Origin: Exiguobacterium flavidum
GTDB taxonomy: Bacteria > Bacillota > Bacilli > Exiguobacteriales > Exiguobacteriaceae
DNA: 64,000 nt
Direction of reading: 5' to 3'
NCBI RefSeq assembly: GCF_003344535.1
Contig: NZ_QPKS01000009.1
Coordinates: 1 to 64,000, forward strand
Shown here: positions 43,519 through 52,523 of the stretch, in pieces
Layout of the letters: the number at the start of each line of letters is the position of its first letter
Position numbering within the stretch: position 1 is the first letter of the stretch
The notes under the pieces: model-generated
Seen by the model: the letters and a program-made list of their open reading frames with translations, nothing else
Told to the model about the DNA's origin: nothing
Database searches by the model: none
Translations under genes and position numbers: made by a program

Positions 43519-44097
43519 TCATGGATGGATGAGTTTTTCGAGCTGGTCCGCGAGAAGGAGACGATAATTTTCGCCATGCGGGACGAATTCATTTCGTCCG
43601 ACGAAATGGGCAGGTCCCGCTGCGACCGACATCATTTCTGTCTCACCTCGCAAGAAGGAGATGAAGTCCCCGGTCCGGACTGCGACCAGGCAATCCACCT
43701 CTTCCGCCTGAAGCAGGAATGACTCGAGCGGTTGATCCGATTCAGTCAAAAAGACGTGGCAACGCTCGCGGTCGAAGAACGGCGGCAGGATGAGCTCGTC
43801 CTCGATCGTGCCGATCGGGGTCAACTCGTCCAAACGCCTGAGGAGCCCGATTTCCTCCTTGAGTTCTCTTACACCGTCCTGCACGCCCTCCCCGTATAAG
43901 AGATGGCCGGCTGCCGTGATGTCGAACATTTCGGGAAAGTCTCTTTTCTGAGCGGAACGACGCTGTAACAACAGCCCCTCCGGATGAAGAACGAAGCAAT
44001 GAAAGGTTTCGTGCCAATATCCGAGACGATGTACCTCCTCGCGTGTCGCCCTGAAACGGACTCCGTCCCATTCGGCTTCGATCCATTCTGTGCTCAT
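43519..44097 (-). CDS. Nudix hydrolase, IDI/YfcD-like, 192 aa
   Basis: The Nudix box is GHLLYGEGVQDGVRELKEE followed by IGL. The surrounding pattern (FHCFVLHPEGLLLQRRSAQK; FPEMFDITAAGH) is that of the isopentenyl-diphosphate-isomerase-like Nudix branch (YfcD, YtjE types), many of unknown substrate. It is the last gene of a cluster coding an ABC importer and a CDP-alcohol transferase, overlapping the latter by 4 nt. A role on a nucleotide diphosphate made or used by the cluster is inference. Confidence 0.85.
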   Translation of the reverse strand: MSTEWIEAEWDGVRFRATREEVHRLGYWHETFHCFVLHPEGLLLQRRSAQKRDFPEMFDITAAGHLLYGEGVQDGVRELKEEIGLLRRLDELTPIGTIEDELILPPFFDRERCHVFLTESDQPLESFLLQAEEVDCLVAVRTGDFISFLRGETEMMSVAAGPAHFVGRNEFVPHGENYRLLLADQLEKLIHP

Positions 44098-44684
44098 CGC
44101 AATACCTTTGACGCCTGATGGAACCGTTGCCCGACAGTGAACAGCTCAAGCACGAGGAACACGATCGTCAACCAAATCAACTGATTCGGAAAAACGATCA
44201 TCAGCGAAAAGAACAAAAATCCTTCCGAGCGTTCAATCAGTCCGGGTTGATATTGAAATGACTTTCCACCGAAGTTCTCGCTCACTGCGCCGATCGCAAG
44301 GAACATCGTCATCCCGATGACGAATGAACTCGCAAGCAACAGCAAGGCGAACTGCGCCTCAGGAAAACGAAGCGCGAGACCGATGATGACGGACAGTTCG
44401 ACGACCCGGTCGAGGACGAGGTCAAGAATCGTCCCGATCGCAGTCGGCCTTTGCCTCCTGGCCATCGTTCCATCTACCGCGTCGAGCGTGCCTGAAATCC
44501 AAAGTAGGATGAGTGCGATTATGACCATGTCGTTATAGATGAAGAATCCGGTCGATGCCCCGATGATGGCAGACAGGATCGTCACCTGGTTCGCTGACAA
44601 CCCGAGCCTGCTGAAGAGTAGCCCGATTTGGTCGAACAGTGGTTGTATTGATTTTCGTGCCCGTGTATCGAGCATAGAATTCAC
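44094..44684 (-). CDS. ynjF: CDP-alcohol phosphatidyltransferase family protein, YnjF-like, 196 aa
   Basis: A membrane enzyme that moves a phosphoalcohol from a CDP-linked donor to an acceptor alcohol. The signature D-G-x2-A-R-x8-G-x3-D-x3-D is complete (DAVDGTMARR, then GTILDLVLDR). About six hydrophobic segments. It is distinct from PgsA at 17399 and lies in an ABC transporter cluster, as ynjF does in E. coli. The acceptor alcohol is unknown. Overlaps ynjD-like and Nudix genes by 4 nt each. Confidence 0.85.
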   Translation of the reverse strand: MNSMLDTRARKSIQPLFDQIGLLFSRLGLSANQVTILSAIIGASTGFFIYNDMVIIALILLWISGTLDAVDGTMARRQRPTAIGTILDLVLDRVVELSVIIGLALRFPEAQFALLLLASSFVIGMTMFLAIGAVSENFGGKSFQYQPGLIERSEGFLFFSLMIVFPNQLIWLTIVFLVLELFTVGQRFHQASKVLR

Positions 44685-45565
44685 CTTCTTTCAAGAAATG
44701 CTTCATCGTTCTTTGAAAATGGCACGGTCGCGTGTAGAATGACTCGTTCACCTGTTTCGCGAACGACCTCGAAGAAGCTCATGCCGCGTTCACGTAGCTC
44801 TTTCGTGATCATAACACGTTCCGCCTCACCTTTCGTCGGTCTTAGGACCAAGGAGAGCTCTTGAAGCGGGACCCACTCGCCACCGATTTCGATCCCGTCT
44901 CCGAAAAAACGGCTCGTCAAGCTGAGTTCGACCGGATTCCCCTGTTCGATGACCTTTCCATCCTCCAGCACGTAGACGTGCTCGGCCATCGCCATGGCAT
45001 CTCCCCGGTCGTGCGTCACGAGCAGCGTCGTGATCTTCTCTTCCTCCGTCAGTTCGCGAATCAGGATTTGAAGCTCGCGCCTCCTCGGCAGGTCGAGGCT
45101 TGCGAAAGGCTCGTCAAGCAAGAGCAGTCCCGGTTCGTCCGCAAGCGCGCGCGCGAGGCTGACCCGTTGCTGCTCTCCACCTGAAAGTTCGCTCGCGTAG
45201 CTGTCCGTCCGTCGCGAGAGTCCGACACGATCCAGCAGACGAAGCGCCTTCTCCCGGTCTTTCGTCTTCATCGCGAGCATCACGTTCTGTACCGCTGAAA
45301 GGTGCGGAAAGAGGAGTGGCCGCTGGAACATCAAGGTCACACGCCTCTTTGAGGAAGCTTCTGTCGTCACGTCCTCATCTCCGATCATGACCTTCCCCTC
45401 GTCCGCGCTCTCAAGACCGGCGATCAGACGCAGGACCGTCGTCTTGCCGCTGCCGCTTGGTCCGACGAGTGCCGCACACGTACCATCTGCAACGAATAAA
45501 TCGATCGGTCCGATGTCCCCTCCGCCTGCGAATCGCTTTCTTAAGCTAATCAGTTCAAGTTTCAT
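44681..45565 (-). CDS. ynjD: ABC transporter ATP-binding protein, YnjD-like, 294 aa
   Basis: Walker A GPSGSGKTTVL, Q-loop MFQRPLLFP, signature LSGGEQQRVSLARAL, Walker B LLLLDEPFASLD, H-loop VTHDR. A C-terminal extension of about 75 residues follows the ATPase core and may be a regulatory domain. The ATG at 45565 follows GGAGG and overlaps the permease stop by 4 nt; the longer frame upstream is rejected. It should energise import with the two permeases upstream. Confidence 0.9.
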   Translation of the reverse strand: MKLELISLRKRFAGGGDIGPIDLFVADGTCAALVGPSGSGKTTVLRLIAGLESADEGKVMIGDEDVTTEASSKRRVTLMFQRPLLFPHLSAVQNVMLAMKTKDREKALRLLDRVGLSRRTDSYASELSGGEQQRVSLARALADEPGLLLLDEPFASLDLPRRRELQILIRELTEEEKITTLLVTHDRGDAMAMAEHVYVLEDGKVIEQGNPVELSLTSRFFGDGIEIGGEWVPLQELSLVLRPTKGEAERVMITKELRERGMSFFEVVRETGERVILHATVPFSKNDEAFLERR

Positions 45566-46281
45566 CCGAGATGCCTCCGTAATAGATATTTCCATCCTTG
45601 AAACAGCAGACGCTGAATCCCGTAAAGCATGGCCGGCAGAAGCAGCATCCAAACGATCGCTCGGCCAGCCTCCCTGTCGTTGTCGGAAAAGAGCGGGAAC
45701 GCCTCGAGCGAAATCATCCGCACGACTCCTCCTCCGACCAGCGTGACGAGGGCATATTGACTGATCGTGATGACCGTGACGAAGAGAACGACCGATTGGA
45801 TCGTCGACTCGAGCATCGGACCGGTCAACAGGAAGAAACGCCGCACTCTGCCCGGCACGAAATTCACCATCTGCTCGAGCATCGCCTCACCGATTGCTGA
45901 GAAACCGTTCGCGAACATCCGGACGGAGTAAGGAAGCGTCGGAAGAAGCAGCACGAGCGCGACACCGAGAAACGTATCCGACAACCCCGTCCGGATGAAT
46001 CCAAAGTACAGTCCGAAGGAAATCAGGATGATCGGCGTGAACAGCGGTAAGCTGATCAAGAGCTCGAAAAGATGTGTCGCACGCCCGTCATGGAGGGCAA
46101 TTCTCTTTCCGGCAGGATATGCGAGCAGAAGGTTCAACATAATGACGACGCAAGTCATCGAAAGCGTCGTCCCGAACGTCGAGACGATCCGGTCCTCGAA
46201 GCTGAGTCCATGACGTAACAGGAAGATGAGTGGCGCGGCAATCAGCAGCCAGAGGATGATTTCAAGCCACCTCCGCCTCAT
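45562..46281 (-). CDS. ABC transporter permease, YnjC C-terminal-half type, 239 aa
   Basis: About six membrane segments with a binding-protein-dependent permease (EAA-type) cytoplasmic loop around NGFSAIGEAMLEQMVNFVPG. E. coli YnjC is one long fused permease; here the two halves are separate genes joined by an ATGA overlap, and each half has a full set of membrane segments, so this is not a frameshift. The start at 46281 is chosen for that coupling. Confidence 0.85.
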   Translation of the reverse strand: MRRRWLEIILWLLIAAPLIFLLRHGLSFEDRIVSTFGTTLSMTCVVIMLNLLLAYPAGKRIALHDGRATHLFELLISLPLFTPIILISFGLYFGFIRTGLSDTFLGVALVLLLPTLPYSVRMFANGFSAIGEAMLEQMVNFVPGRVRRFFLLTGPMLESTIQSVVLFVTVITISQYALVTLVGGGVVRMISLEAFPLFSDNDREAGRAIVWMLLLPAMLYGIQRLLFQGWKYLLRRHLG

Positions 46282-47039
46282 CGTCCAATCCCTCTTGTAA
46301 GGCGCAGTCGGAATGGACGGAGAATCCACGCGAAACCGGCGACGATGAACAGGAAGAAGAACGTCACGACGACTGTCGAGGCAAGGGCGACAGGTTGACT
46401 CGAAAGATCACCTGTCGTGTAAAGTTCATACGCATACACGCCGAGCATCTTCGGTTGCGTCACCCCGAGCAATGCCGGGACTTCATACGAGAACAGAATG
46501 AACGCGAAGACGATCAGCGCCACCTCTAACACCGGCACAAATAAAAAAATACCTTCACCGAGCCAGAGGCGCTTGTGCCGCGGAAGTCCGAACATCCCGG
46601 CCAGCTCAAGGTAGTGCCGGTCGATACGCGTGTAAACCGGCGTGAGGTAGAAGAAGATGAACGGAAGCTCCTTATAGACATAGGTCAGAATCAGGCTGAC
46701 GTGGGATGCCTCGTGCGGCGCGATGATCGGTACGTCACTCAGATAGAGCAGCGCAAGATACGCTGCGCCGATGTGCGGGACGAACAGCGGGACCGCGAGA
46801 GCATGACCGCGGAACATATGCTTGGCGGCAACCCTTGCGAACAGCAATCCAAGCAGAAGCGACAAAATCGTGCTCGTGCTTGCGACATAAAAGCTGAGGA
46901 ACAGGCTGTCGCTGAAGTTCGGATCCTTGAACAACTGCCGGTAATCGGCAAGCGTCGTCTCCCTCAGGCTGAAGTAGAAGCCCGAGATAAGCATACAGGA
47001 GATCAGCAGCGCCGCCGGCCGTACGTCACCTCGCCACAT
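46278..47039 (-). CDS. ABC transporter permease, YnjC N-terminal-half type, 253 aa
   Basis: About six membrane segments (first: AALLISCMLISGFYFSL) and an EAA-like loop near YLELAGMFGLPRHKRLWLGE. The ATG at 47039 overlaps the binding protein gene by 14 nt; its ribosome binding site is weak (GTGGCCGGAA), so translation may depend on coupling. Belongs to the same importer as its neighbours. Confidence 0.82.
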   Translation of the reverse strand: MWRGDVRPAALLISCMLISGFYFSLRETTLADYRQLFKDPNFSDSLFLSFYVASTSTILSLLLGLLFARVAAKHMFRGHALAVPLFVPHIGAAYLALLYLSDVPIIAPHEASHVSLILTYVYKELPFIFFYLTPVYTRIDRHYLELAGMFGLPRHKRLWLGEGIFLFVPVLEVALIVFAFILFSYEVPALLGVTQPKMLGVYAYELYTTGDLSSQPVALASTVVVTFFFLFIVAGFAWILRPFRLRLTRGIGR

Positions 47040-48192
47040 ATTCCGGCCACTCGCTGCGGATACGTTCGAAGACATCCGGCTCCATCTCTTTCGCTACCTT
47101 CCCTTCGAGGTCAGAGGCACGCGGCGTTGAGGATGCCGCTTTGACGTTCAAGAAAGCTTCCCGCTCAAGGTCGCTCAGCTTGTCGAGGTCAAGGCTCGTC
47201 CCGTCCCCCCAATACGTCGATTCATATTTCGCGAGCTGCGCTTTCGGCGACAGCAACTCATTGATGACGACGAATGCTCCGCTTGGATTAGGTGCATTGA
47301 ACGGAACACTTAGGAAATGGGTCGAGGCGATCGAACCTTCCTCGAGGACGAGAGCGCGTGTCTCTTTCGGGAACACCCCTTTTGCAACCTCCTGTTCAGC
47401 ACGTCTCTCATTGAATCCCATCGTCATCCAGACGTCTCCATTCGCATAGAGGCGGTCAAGCTGTGCGAGCGTCTTCGGGTATGTCTTGCCGGACTTCCAC
47501 AGGTTCGGTTCGATGTCGTTCAAATAGGCCCATGCCTGCTCAAACGTCTCCGTCCCTTCATGTCGAAGCATGACATGACGAATGAATGCGTTCCCTGTGA
47601 AATCCGCAGCTTCCGGATAGGTGAAGCGTCCCGGATTCTCTGCGATCCAATCGGCAAGCTCATTGAGATTCTGCGGGACATCCTTGACGCGGTCAGCATC
47701 ATAATGCATGACGAACTGGACTTTCCCGAATGCCGCCTCCAGTCCATCGATCGCGATTCCTGCATCATTATTCAACGTATCGTCGAGCAACTTGCGATTC
47801 GGGAGGATATCGACGAAGTCTCCATATAACAATCCTTCGCGCTTCGCGTTCTTGAAATTGTCCCCGTTGATCCAGACGACGTCGATGACGCCGACCTCCT
47901 TGTCGGCCTTCTTCTCGACCCGCAGTTTCTGAATGATATCCTGCGTATCAATCGGTACACGCTCGAGCGTGATGTCATGCCGCTTCTTCAAAAAAGGGGT
48001 GACGAAACGATCGACATACTCGTTGATTCCCTCGTCCCCGCCCCACATGTACAGGCGGACTACCGTACCTTCCGCGTCCTGTTCGAGCGAGGCGAACGGT
48101 GTCTCTAGCACGTCTTCCTTCGGCCTTGCGTCTTCGCTTGTACAGCCGGCAAGAAATAGTGCCGCTGCCGACGCCATGATCGTCTTCTTCAA
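47026..48192 (-). CDS. ynjB: ABC substrate-binding lipoprotein, YnjB-like, 388 aa
   Basis: Signal peptide with lipobox LAGC (Cys16), then VVRLYMWGGDEGINEYVDRF, the segment that marks the YnjB branch of extracellular solute-binding proteins (related to the iron/thiamine/polyamine group). It should catch the substrate outside the membrane and deliver it to the two YnjC-like permeases. The ligand is not known for E. coli YnjB either. It is the fourth-last step of a promoter-proximal to distal order MBL-SDR-ynjB-ynjC-ynjC-ynjD-ynjF-Nudix. Confidence 0.88.
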   Translation of the reverse strand: MKKTIMASAAALFLAGCTSEDARPKEDVLETPFASLEQDAEGTVVRLYMWGGDEGINEYVDRFVTPFLKKRHDITLERVPIDTQDIIQKLRVEKKADKEVGVIDVVWINGDNFKNAKREGLLYGDFVDILPNRKLLDDTLNNDAGIAIDGLEAAFGKVQFVMHYDADRVKDVPQNLNELADWIAENPGRFTYPEAADFTGNAFIRHVMLRHEGTETFEQAWAYLNDIEPNLWKSGKTYPKTLAQLDRLYANGDVWMTMGFNERRAEQEVAKGVFPKETRALVLEEGSIASTHFLSVPFNAPNPSGAFVVINELLSPKAQLAKYESTYWGDGTSLDLDKLSDLEREAFLNVKAASSTPRASDLEGKVAKEMEPDVFERIRSEWPEYVAR

Positions 48193-48204
48193 CGTCTTTC
48201 CCCC

Positions 48205-48963
48205 TCACTTCTTATCGAACCCCGATTTGCCGATCCACTCCACGATGCGCGGCGCGACAGCATATAGCTTTGCTGACGCCTCCATCCACCAAGGTGCGTT
48301 CAACTCCCGCTTCCTCCGCATGGCGGACTGGACGACTTGTACAGCCAGATGGTCAGGCGACAGGACGATCGACGCGACGCTCCCTTCGTACTTCCCGCTC
48401 AGATCTGCCCGTTTGAAGAACGCGGTCGCGATCGGTCCCGGGTTCACGGTCATCACGTGGATGCCGCGCGGCTTCAATTCAAGCCTGAGCGCATTCGAGA
48501 ACTGGATCATCGCCGCCTTCGTCATGCAGTAGATCGTCGACTTCGGTGTCGGGAGCTTCCCTGCCTGGCTCGCGATATTGATGACCATGCCCCCTGTCGG
48601 CATGGCAGGTAAAAGCGCCTTCGTCAGGCGGACCGGAGAGAGGACGTTGATCCGGTTCATCGATTCGATCGTCTCGACCGTCACGTCATCGAGCATGCTG
48701 AATTCGCCGAATCCGGCATTGTTGATCAGGACGTCGACCTTACCGCACTGATCGATGACCCATTCGGCAAGACGTTCAGGAGCGTCTTCTAAATCGTACG
48801 GAAGATAGATTGCCCCGGTCCCCTTCGCGATTTCAGCGAGCAGTTCCTCGCGCCGCGCTACGAGTACGAGGTTCGCCCCTTCCTTCTGCAACGCCTTGAC
48901 GAGCGAAAGACCGAGACCGCTCGTTGCCCCGGTGACGACGACGGTCTTATTCAGGAATCGCAT
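48205..48963 (-). CDS. short-chain dehydrogenase, 252 aa
   Basis: NAD(P)-binding TGATSGLGLSLVKAL, NNAG motif LINNAGFGEFSML, catalytic Tyr-x3-Lys in IYCMTKAAMIQF. The C-terminus ends WMEASAKLYAVAPRIVEWIG, a membrane-interacting-looking helix seen in lipid-active SDRs. The start at 48963 is inside the MBL gene's 3' end (17-nt overlap) with AAGGGGA upstream. It is part of the ynj-like cluster; substrate unknown. Confidence 0.83.
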   Translation of the reverse strand: MRFLNKTVVVTGATSGLGLSLVKALQKEGANLVLVARREELLAEIAKGTGAIYLPYDLEDAPERLAEWVIDQCGKVDVLINNAGFGEFSMLDDVTVETIESMNRINVLSPVRLTKALLPAMPTGGMVINIASQAGKLPTPKSTIYCMTKAAMIQFSNALRLELKPRGIHVMTVNPGPIATAFFKRADLSGKYEGSVASIVLSPDHLAVQVVQSAMRRKRELNAPWWMEASAKLYAVAPRIVEWIGKSGFDKK

Positions 48964-49948
48964 CTGCAGTCCCCTTTTCCGCAAGCGGCGTATAGCGGAG
49001 CACGCCATCGACCTTCGCCACCTCGATCCGTCCGCTCGCGACGAGATAGTCGAGCCGCGCCTTCATCTCGCTCATGACGAGCGGGAATGATTTTTTGAGG
49101 CGCTTCCCATAGATGATGCCGGCAAGCTCGAACAAGGAGATTTTCGGATGAATCAGCTTCAACATCTGCGTGCTTCTTGCTTTTCGTTGCAACAGGCGGG
49201 ATTCGATCAGCGTTGGCACATCACGAATCGGTTCCCCGTGACCGGTATAAGCGATCTGAACGGTTTCGCCCTGTAACCGCTTCAGAGACTCGATGTACTG
49301 GAGCACCGGCCGTTTCACTTGCGTGTCCCCCTCGAACTGAGGTTGCTCGAGCAATGGATTCGGCTCGACGCGGGCGAGCAGATGATCCGCCGCGAACAGG
49401 ATTCCGCTGCTGCCGAGGATGCCGATCTGATCACTCGCGTGACCAGGCAATTCGATGACACGGTATGTACCGTCAGCAGTCACGGCGTCCCCTTCATGCA
49501 GTTCATGGTCGAGACGTCCGCGACCGAGCCACTTCAAGGCAGAGGAATAGCTTGGCAAAAGTGCGCGGATCTCTTCCGGTACACCGAACGATTTCGCGAG
49601 CCGTTGGAGGAACTCGTCTCCCGTCGCAAGAAATGCTTCCTCTTGTTCAAGGTATGGCCGGATGCGCGGATGGCCGTACACCGGTACTCCCAGTTCATTG
49701 AAACGGTATGCTTGACCTGCATGATCCGCATGGTGATGCGTCAAAACCAGCTTCGTCACCTCATGCGGCGAGATGCCCGCTTGCTTCAATCCGCGGACGA
49801 GTGTTTCCCATGCTTCCTCCGTATCAGGACCCGAGTCGATCAGGATGTTCTCTCCAGCCGTCTGCAACAGGTAGCAATTCACGTCACCTACCGGAAAAGG
49901 GGTCGGAAGCTTGAGCACCGTCACTTGTTCATTCGATTTCACGTTCAA
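48947..49948 (-). CDS. metallo-beta-lactamase-fold hydrolase, 333 aa
   Basis: Zinc motif LVLTHHHADHAGQ and later ligands in ELPGHASDQIG, FAADHLLA and YTGHGEPI. The C-terminal 80 residues form a helical (winged-helix-like) tail common in the YobT/YflN-type and LACTB2-type branch. It heads the eight-gene cluster that carries the YnjBCD-like importer, with a promoter 27 bp before its start. The substrate is not evident. Confidence 0.85.
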   Translation of the reverse strand: MNVKSNEQVTVLKLPTPFPVGDVNCYLLQTAGENILIDSGPDTEEAWETLVRGLKQAGISPHEVTKLVLTHHHADHAGQAYRFNELGVPVYGHPRIRPYLEQEEAFLATGDEFLQRLAKSFGVPEEIRALLPSYSSALKWLGRGRLDHELHEGDAVTADGTYRVIELPGHASDQIGILGSSGILFAADHLLARVEPNPLLEQPQFEGDTQVKRPVLQYIESLKRLQGETVQIAYTGHGEPIRDVPTLIESRLLQRKARSTQMLKLIHPKISLFELAGIIYGKRLKKSFPLVMSEMKARLDYLVASGRIEVAKVDGVLRYTPLAEKGTADAIPE

Positions 49949-49974
49949 TCCCTCGTTTCGTAGTCGTTTTTTTC

Positions 49975-50004
49975 ATTATAGTGAGAATCAGGACACGCCG
50001 GCAA
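49975..50004 (-). promoter_or_regulatory. candidate SigA promoter for the MBL-SDR-ynj cluster
   Basis: Minus strand TTGCCG (50004-49999), 18 bp, TATAAT (49980-49975). Confidence 0.55.
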
Positions 50005-50159
50005 ACGTGGGACCGTCTTCCGACTGTATTCGCACGAAGTTTCACCTTATTATATTTAGCATCTGAAAACCTATATGGGAATAGATGGGATTAATCTCGC
50101 GTTATTTCGCTAAAATCAGGTAGTATTGACGTAGTGAACAATAATAAGGAGATGGTCGA

Positions 50160-50894
50160 ATGAAAATCACGAAAGCTACTTTGTATACAGATAATATCGA
50201 GCAAATGAAACAGTTTTACTTGAAAACATTAGGTTTCAGCCAAGTCAGTGAGACGGACAGGTCATTTGCGATTCAGGCAGGAGCTAGCGTTCTTGAGTTT
50301 GAACTGGATCCTCTGAGAACACCGAAGCAGTATCATTACGCCTTCAATATACCTGGAAATTTATTTATCGAAGCAAAAAAATGGATCAAAAATCATATCT
50401 CCTTACTTCTACATGAAGAAGAGGATGAAATCTTTTTTGAAAATACCAATTCTCATTCCGTCTATTTCTATGATTCGGACGAAAACGTAGTGGAACTGAT
50501 TGCACGGCATGCGGTGAATCCAACTAGACCTTCGTCTCTATTTGTCGCTCGAGACATTCTAGATATCGGCGAGATGAACCTGACGACGGACGACGTATTG
50601 GGGGTTGGGGAGAAACTTGAAGAAATAGGCGTTTTTCAGCGATACGGTTCGCCACTTAAAGGAGACTCCCTTAACTTCCTCGGGGAGCCTCAAGACGGGA
50701 CACATATTTTGCTGGGACCTGCTGGACGTAATTGGCTATTCTCTAAAAAAGACGCGATCACAAGCCCGATCATGATCGAGCTCAACCACCAGCATCGAAT
50801 CCAGGTTGATTCGTCCGGGAAGATGCAGCACGAACTACTGGCCACAAAGCCACTTGAGTCCGCGTTCAAAAGGAGTCACGGAAAAATTCTCTAA
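50160..50894 (+). CDS. VOC (glyoxalase/dioxygenase-fold) family protein, 244 aa
   Basis: Starts KITKATLYTDNIEQMKQFYL, a typical VOC first beta-alpha unit, with SHSVYFYDSDENVVELIARH as the metal-ligand strand of the first module and a second, weaker module after residue 125. Resembles uncharacterised Bacillales VOC proteins. AAGGAGATGG precedes the start. The gene and its upstream region are clearly AT-richer than both neighbours, which suggests a separate origin. Monocistronic; substrate unknown. Confidence 0.75.
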   Translation: MKITKATLYTDNIEQMKQFYLKTLGFSQVSETDRSFAIQAGASVLEFELDPLRTPKQYHYAFNIPGNLFIEAKKWIKNHISLLLHEEEDEIFFENTNSHSVYFYDSDENVVELIARHAVNPTRPSSLFVARDILDIGEMNLTTDDVLGVGEKLEEIGVFQRYGSPLKGDSLNFLGEPQDGTHILLGPAGRNWLFSKKDAITSPIMIELNHQHRIQVDSSGKMQHELLATKPLESAFKRSHGKIL

Positions 50895-50937
50895 GCGCTC
50901 TAAGCTGAAGAGCATACTCCCCCACTCGAATCAAAAT

Positions 50938-50971
50938 GAAAAAAACGACTCTTCCGCAGATTGAAGAGTCG
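50938..50971 (-). terminator. intrinsic terminator after gapN
   Basis: CGACTCTTC (50946-50954) with GAAGAGTCG (50963-50971), then T7 on the minus strand. Confidence 0.9.
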
Positions 50972-50980
50972 CCAGGATGA

Positions 50981-52420
50981 TCATTGAAGATTGAGTACTG
51001 TCAGTTTATCGCGCGTCATCGATTCCAAGCTGCGTCCGACGCCTTGTACGCCGAGACCGGACGATTTGACACCGATGAACGGGAAGTGATCCGGACCGCG
51101 TTCCGTCCGTCCGTTGATTTGGACAGAACCGGTCTCGAGCGCGTCCGCGATGCGGAAGGCCGCGTCGATGTCACGTGTGAAGACACTCGCTTGAAGACCG
51201 TATTCCGATTCGTTCGCAAGGTCGACCATCTCGTCGACCGATTTCACACGGATGATCGGAAGGACTGGTCCGAACGGTTCTTCCCAAGCGACGCGCATTT
51301 CAGTCGTCACGTCGTCGAGGAGCGTCGGAGCGATCAAGTTGCCTTCACGTGTCCCGCCGTGAATCACCTTCGCACCTTTGTCACGGGCGTCTGTGATCAA
51401 GCCTTCGACGAAATCAGCCGACTTCTTGTCGATCAGAGGAACGATGACGCTGTTCTCCTCGGGTGAGCCTACTGACAGCTTCTCGACACGCGCTTTGACA
51501 AGCGCGATCAGCTCGTCCGCTTGATTCTCGAGAACGAAGACGCGTTTAATCGCTGTGCAACGCTGACCTGAATAAGAGAATGCCCCGCTGACGATCTGGT
51601 CTGCGGCGAGCTCCATGTCCGCGTCCTCGAGGACGAGGGCAGGATCCTTTCCTCCCAGTTCGAGCACGAGAGGAACCATCGCTGATCGTCTCGACAGATG
51701 CTGTCCTGTGCTCGTACCGCCCGTGAACGTGATCATGTCGATGCCCGGGTGTGTCGTCAGGTAATCGCCGATGACAGAACCGCGCCCAGTCACAAGGTTG
51801 ACGAGCCCTTTCGGAAGTCCCGCTTCGACGAGCGCCTCGATCATGAGCGTTCCGCTGATCGAACCTTGCGTCGCCGGCTTGAAGACGACCGCGTTGCCTG
51901 TCATCAGAGCCGGAGCAAGCTTCGCAGCTGCCAGGTTGACAGGATAGTTGAACGGTGAGATCGCGAGGACGACACCAAGCGGCACTTTCTTGATGACGGC
52001 TAGCTTGTTCGCGCTTCCGCCCGGGAAGGAGTCACCTTGCATCATCCCGCCGGCGAACCGGAGGCCTTCTTCCGCCGTATAGCGAATGATTTCTGCCGTA
52101 CGGATGACTTCCTTGACGCCGTCAGCAAGACCCTTGCCGACTTCAAGCATGATGACTCGACCGATTTGTTCAGCACGGCGCTCGAGTTCCGAAGCCCATT
52201 CATGCAAGAGGCTCGCCCGTTTGTGAGCAGGAACGCGTGCCCAGTTGCGCTGAGCGACCTTCGCGGAGCGGATCGCCTCGTCAACTTCATTCTTCGTCAT
52301 CGCCTGGACGCGTCCGACGAGCTCTTCCTTGTAGGGAGAACTGATTTCGATCGTCTCATTCGATTCACTTTCGATCCATCTTCCATTGATCAGTGATGTA
52401 TAAGTAATTGCCGTTTTCAT
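50981..52420 (-). CDS. gapN: NADP-dependent non-phosphorylating glyceraldehyde-3-phosphate dehydrogenase, 479 aa
   Basis: Oxidises glyceraldehyde 3-phosphate straight to 3-phosphoglycerate, giving NADPH without ATP. An aldehyde dehydrogenase with the catalytic Glu in LVLELGGKDPALVLEDAD and catalytic Cys in GAFSYSGQRCTAIKRVFV, a pattern characteristic of GapN rather than other ALDHs. The C-terminus (FPFIGVKSSGLGVQGVGRSL) also fits. A SigA promoter lies upstream, with a cre site further upstream. Confidence 0.88.
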   Translation of the reverse strand: MKTAITYTSLINGRWIESESNETIEISSPYKEELVGRVQAMTKNEVDEAIRSAKVAQRNWARVPAHKRASLLHEWASELERRAEQIGRVIMLEVGKGLADGVKEVIRTAEIIRYTAEEGLRFAGGMMQGDSFPGGSANKLAVIKKVPLGVVLAISPFNYPVNLAAAKLAPALMTGNAVVFKPATQGSISGTLMIEALVEAGLPKGLVNLVTGRGSVIGDYLTTHPGIDMITFTGGTSTGQHLSRRSAMVPLVLELGGKDPALVLEDADMELAADQIVSGAFSYSGQRCTAIKRVFVLENQADELIALVKARVEKLSVGSPEENSVIVPLIDKKSADFVEGLITDARDKGAKVIHGGTREGNLIAPTLLDDVTTEMRVAWEEPFGPVLPIIRVKSVDEMVDLANESEYGLQASVFTRDIDAAFRIADALETGSVQINGRTERGPDHFPFIGVKSSGLGVQGVGRSLESMTRDKLTVLNLQ

Positions 52421-52473
52421 TTCACTCGACCTCCATACTATATTCTCTATTTCTTCAGTGTGGCTGCATTGCT

Positions 52474-52503
52474 ATTGTACGCAACTGGTCAGACGAATGC
52501 CAA
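52474..52503 (-). promoter_or_regulatory. SigA promoter for gapN
   Basis: Minus strand TTGGCA (52503-52498), 18 bp, TACAAT (52479-52474). Confidence 0.6.
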
Positions 52504-52523
52504 TAAATTTGCCTAACATAAAA

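Noticed and set aside
45562..47039. A frameshift splitting one long YnjC permease
   Set aside because: Each half has its own complete membrane domain and loop motif, and the junction is a normal ATGA overlap.
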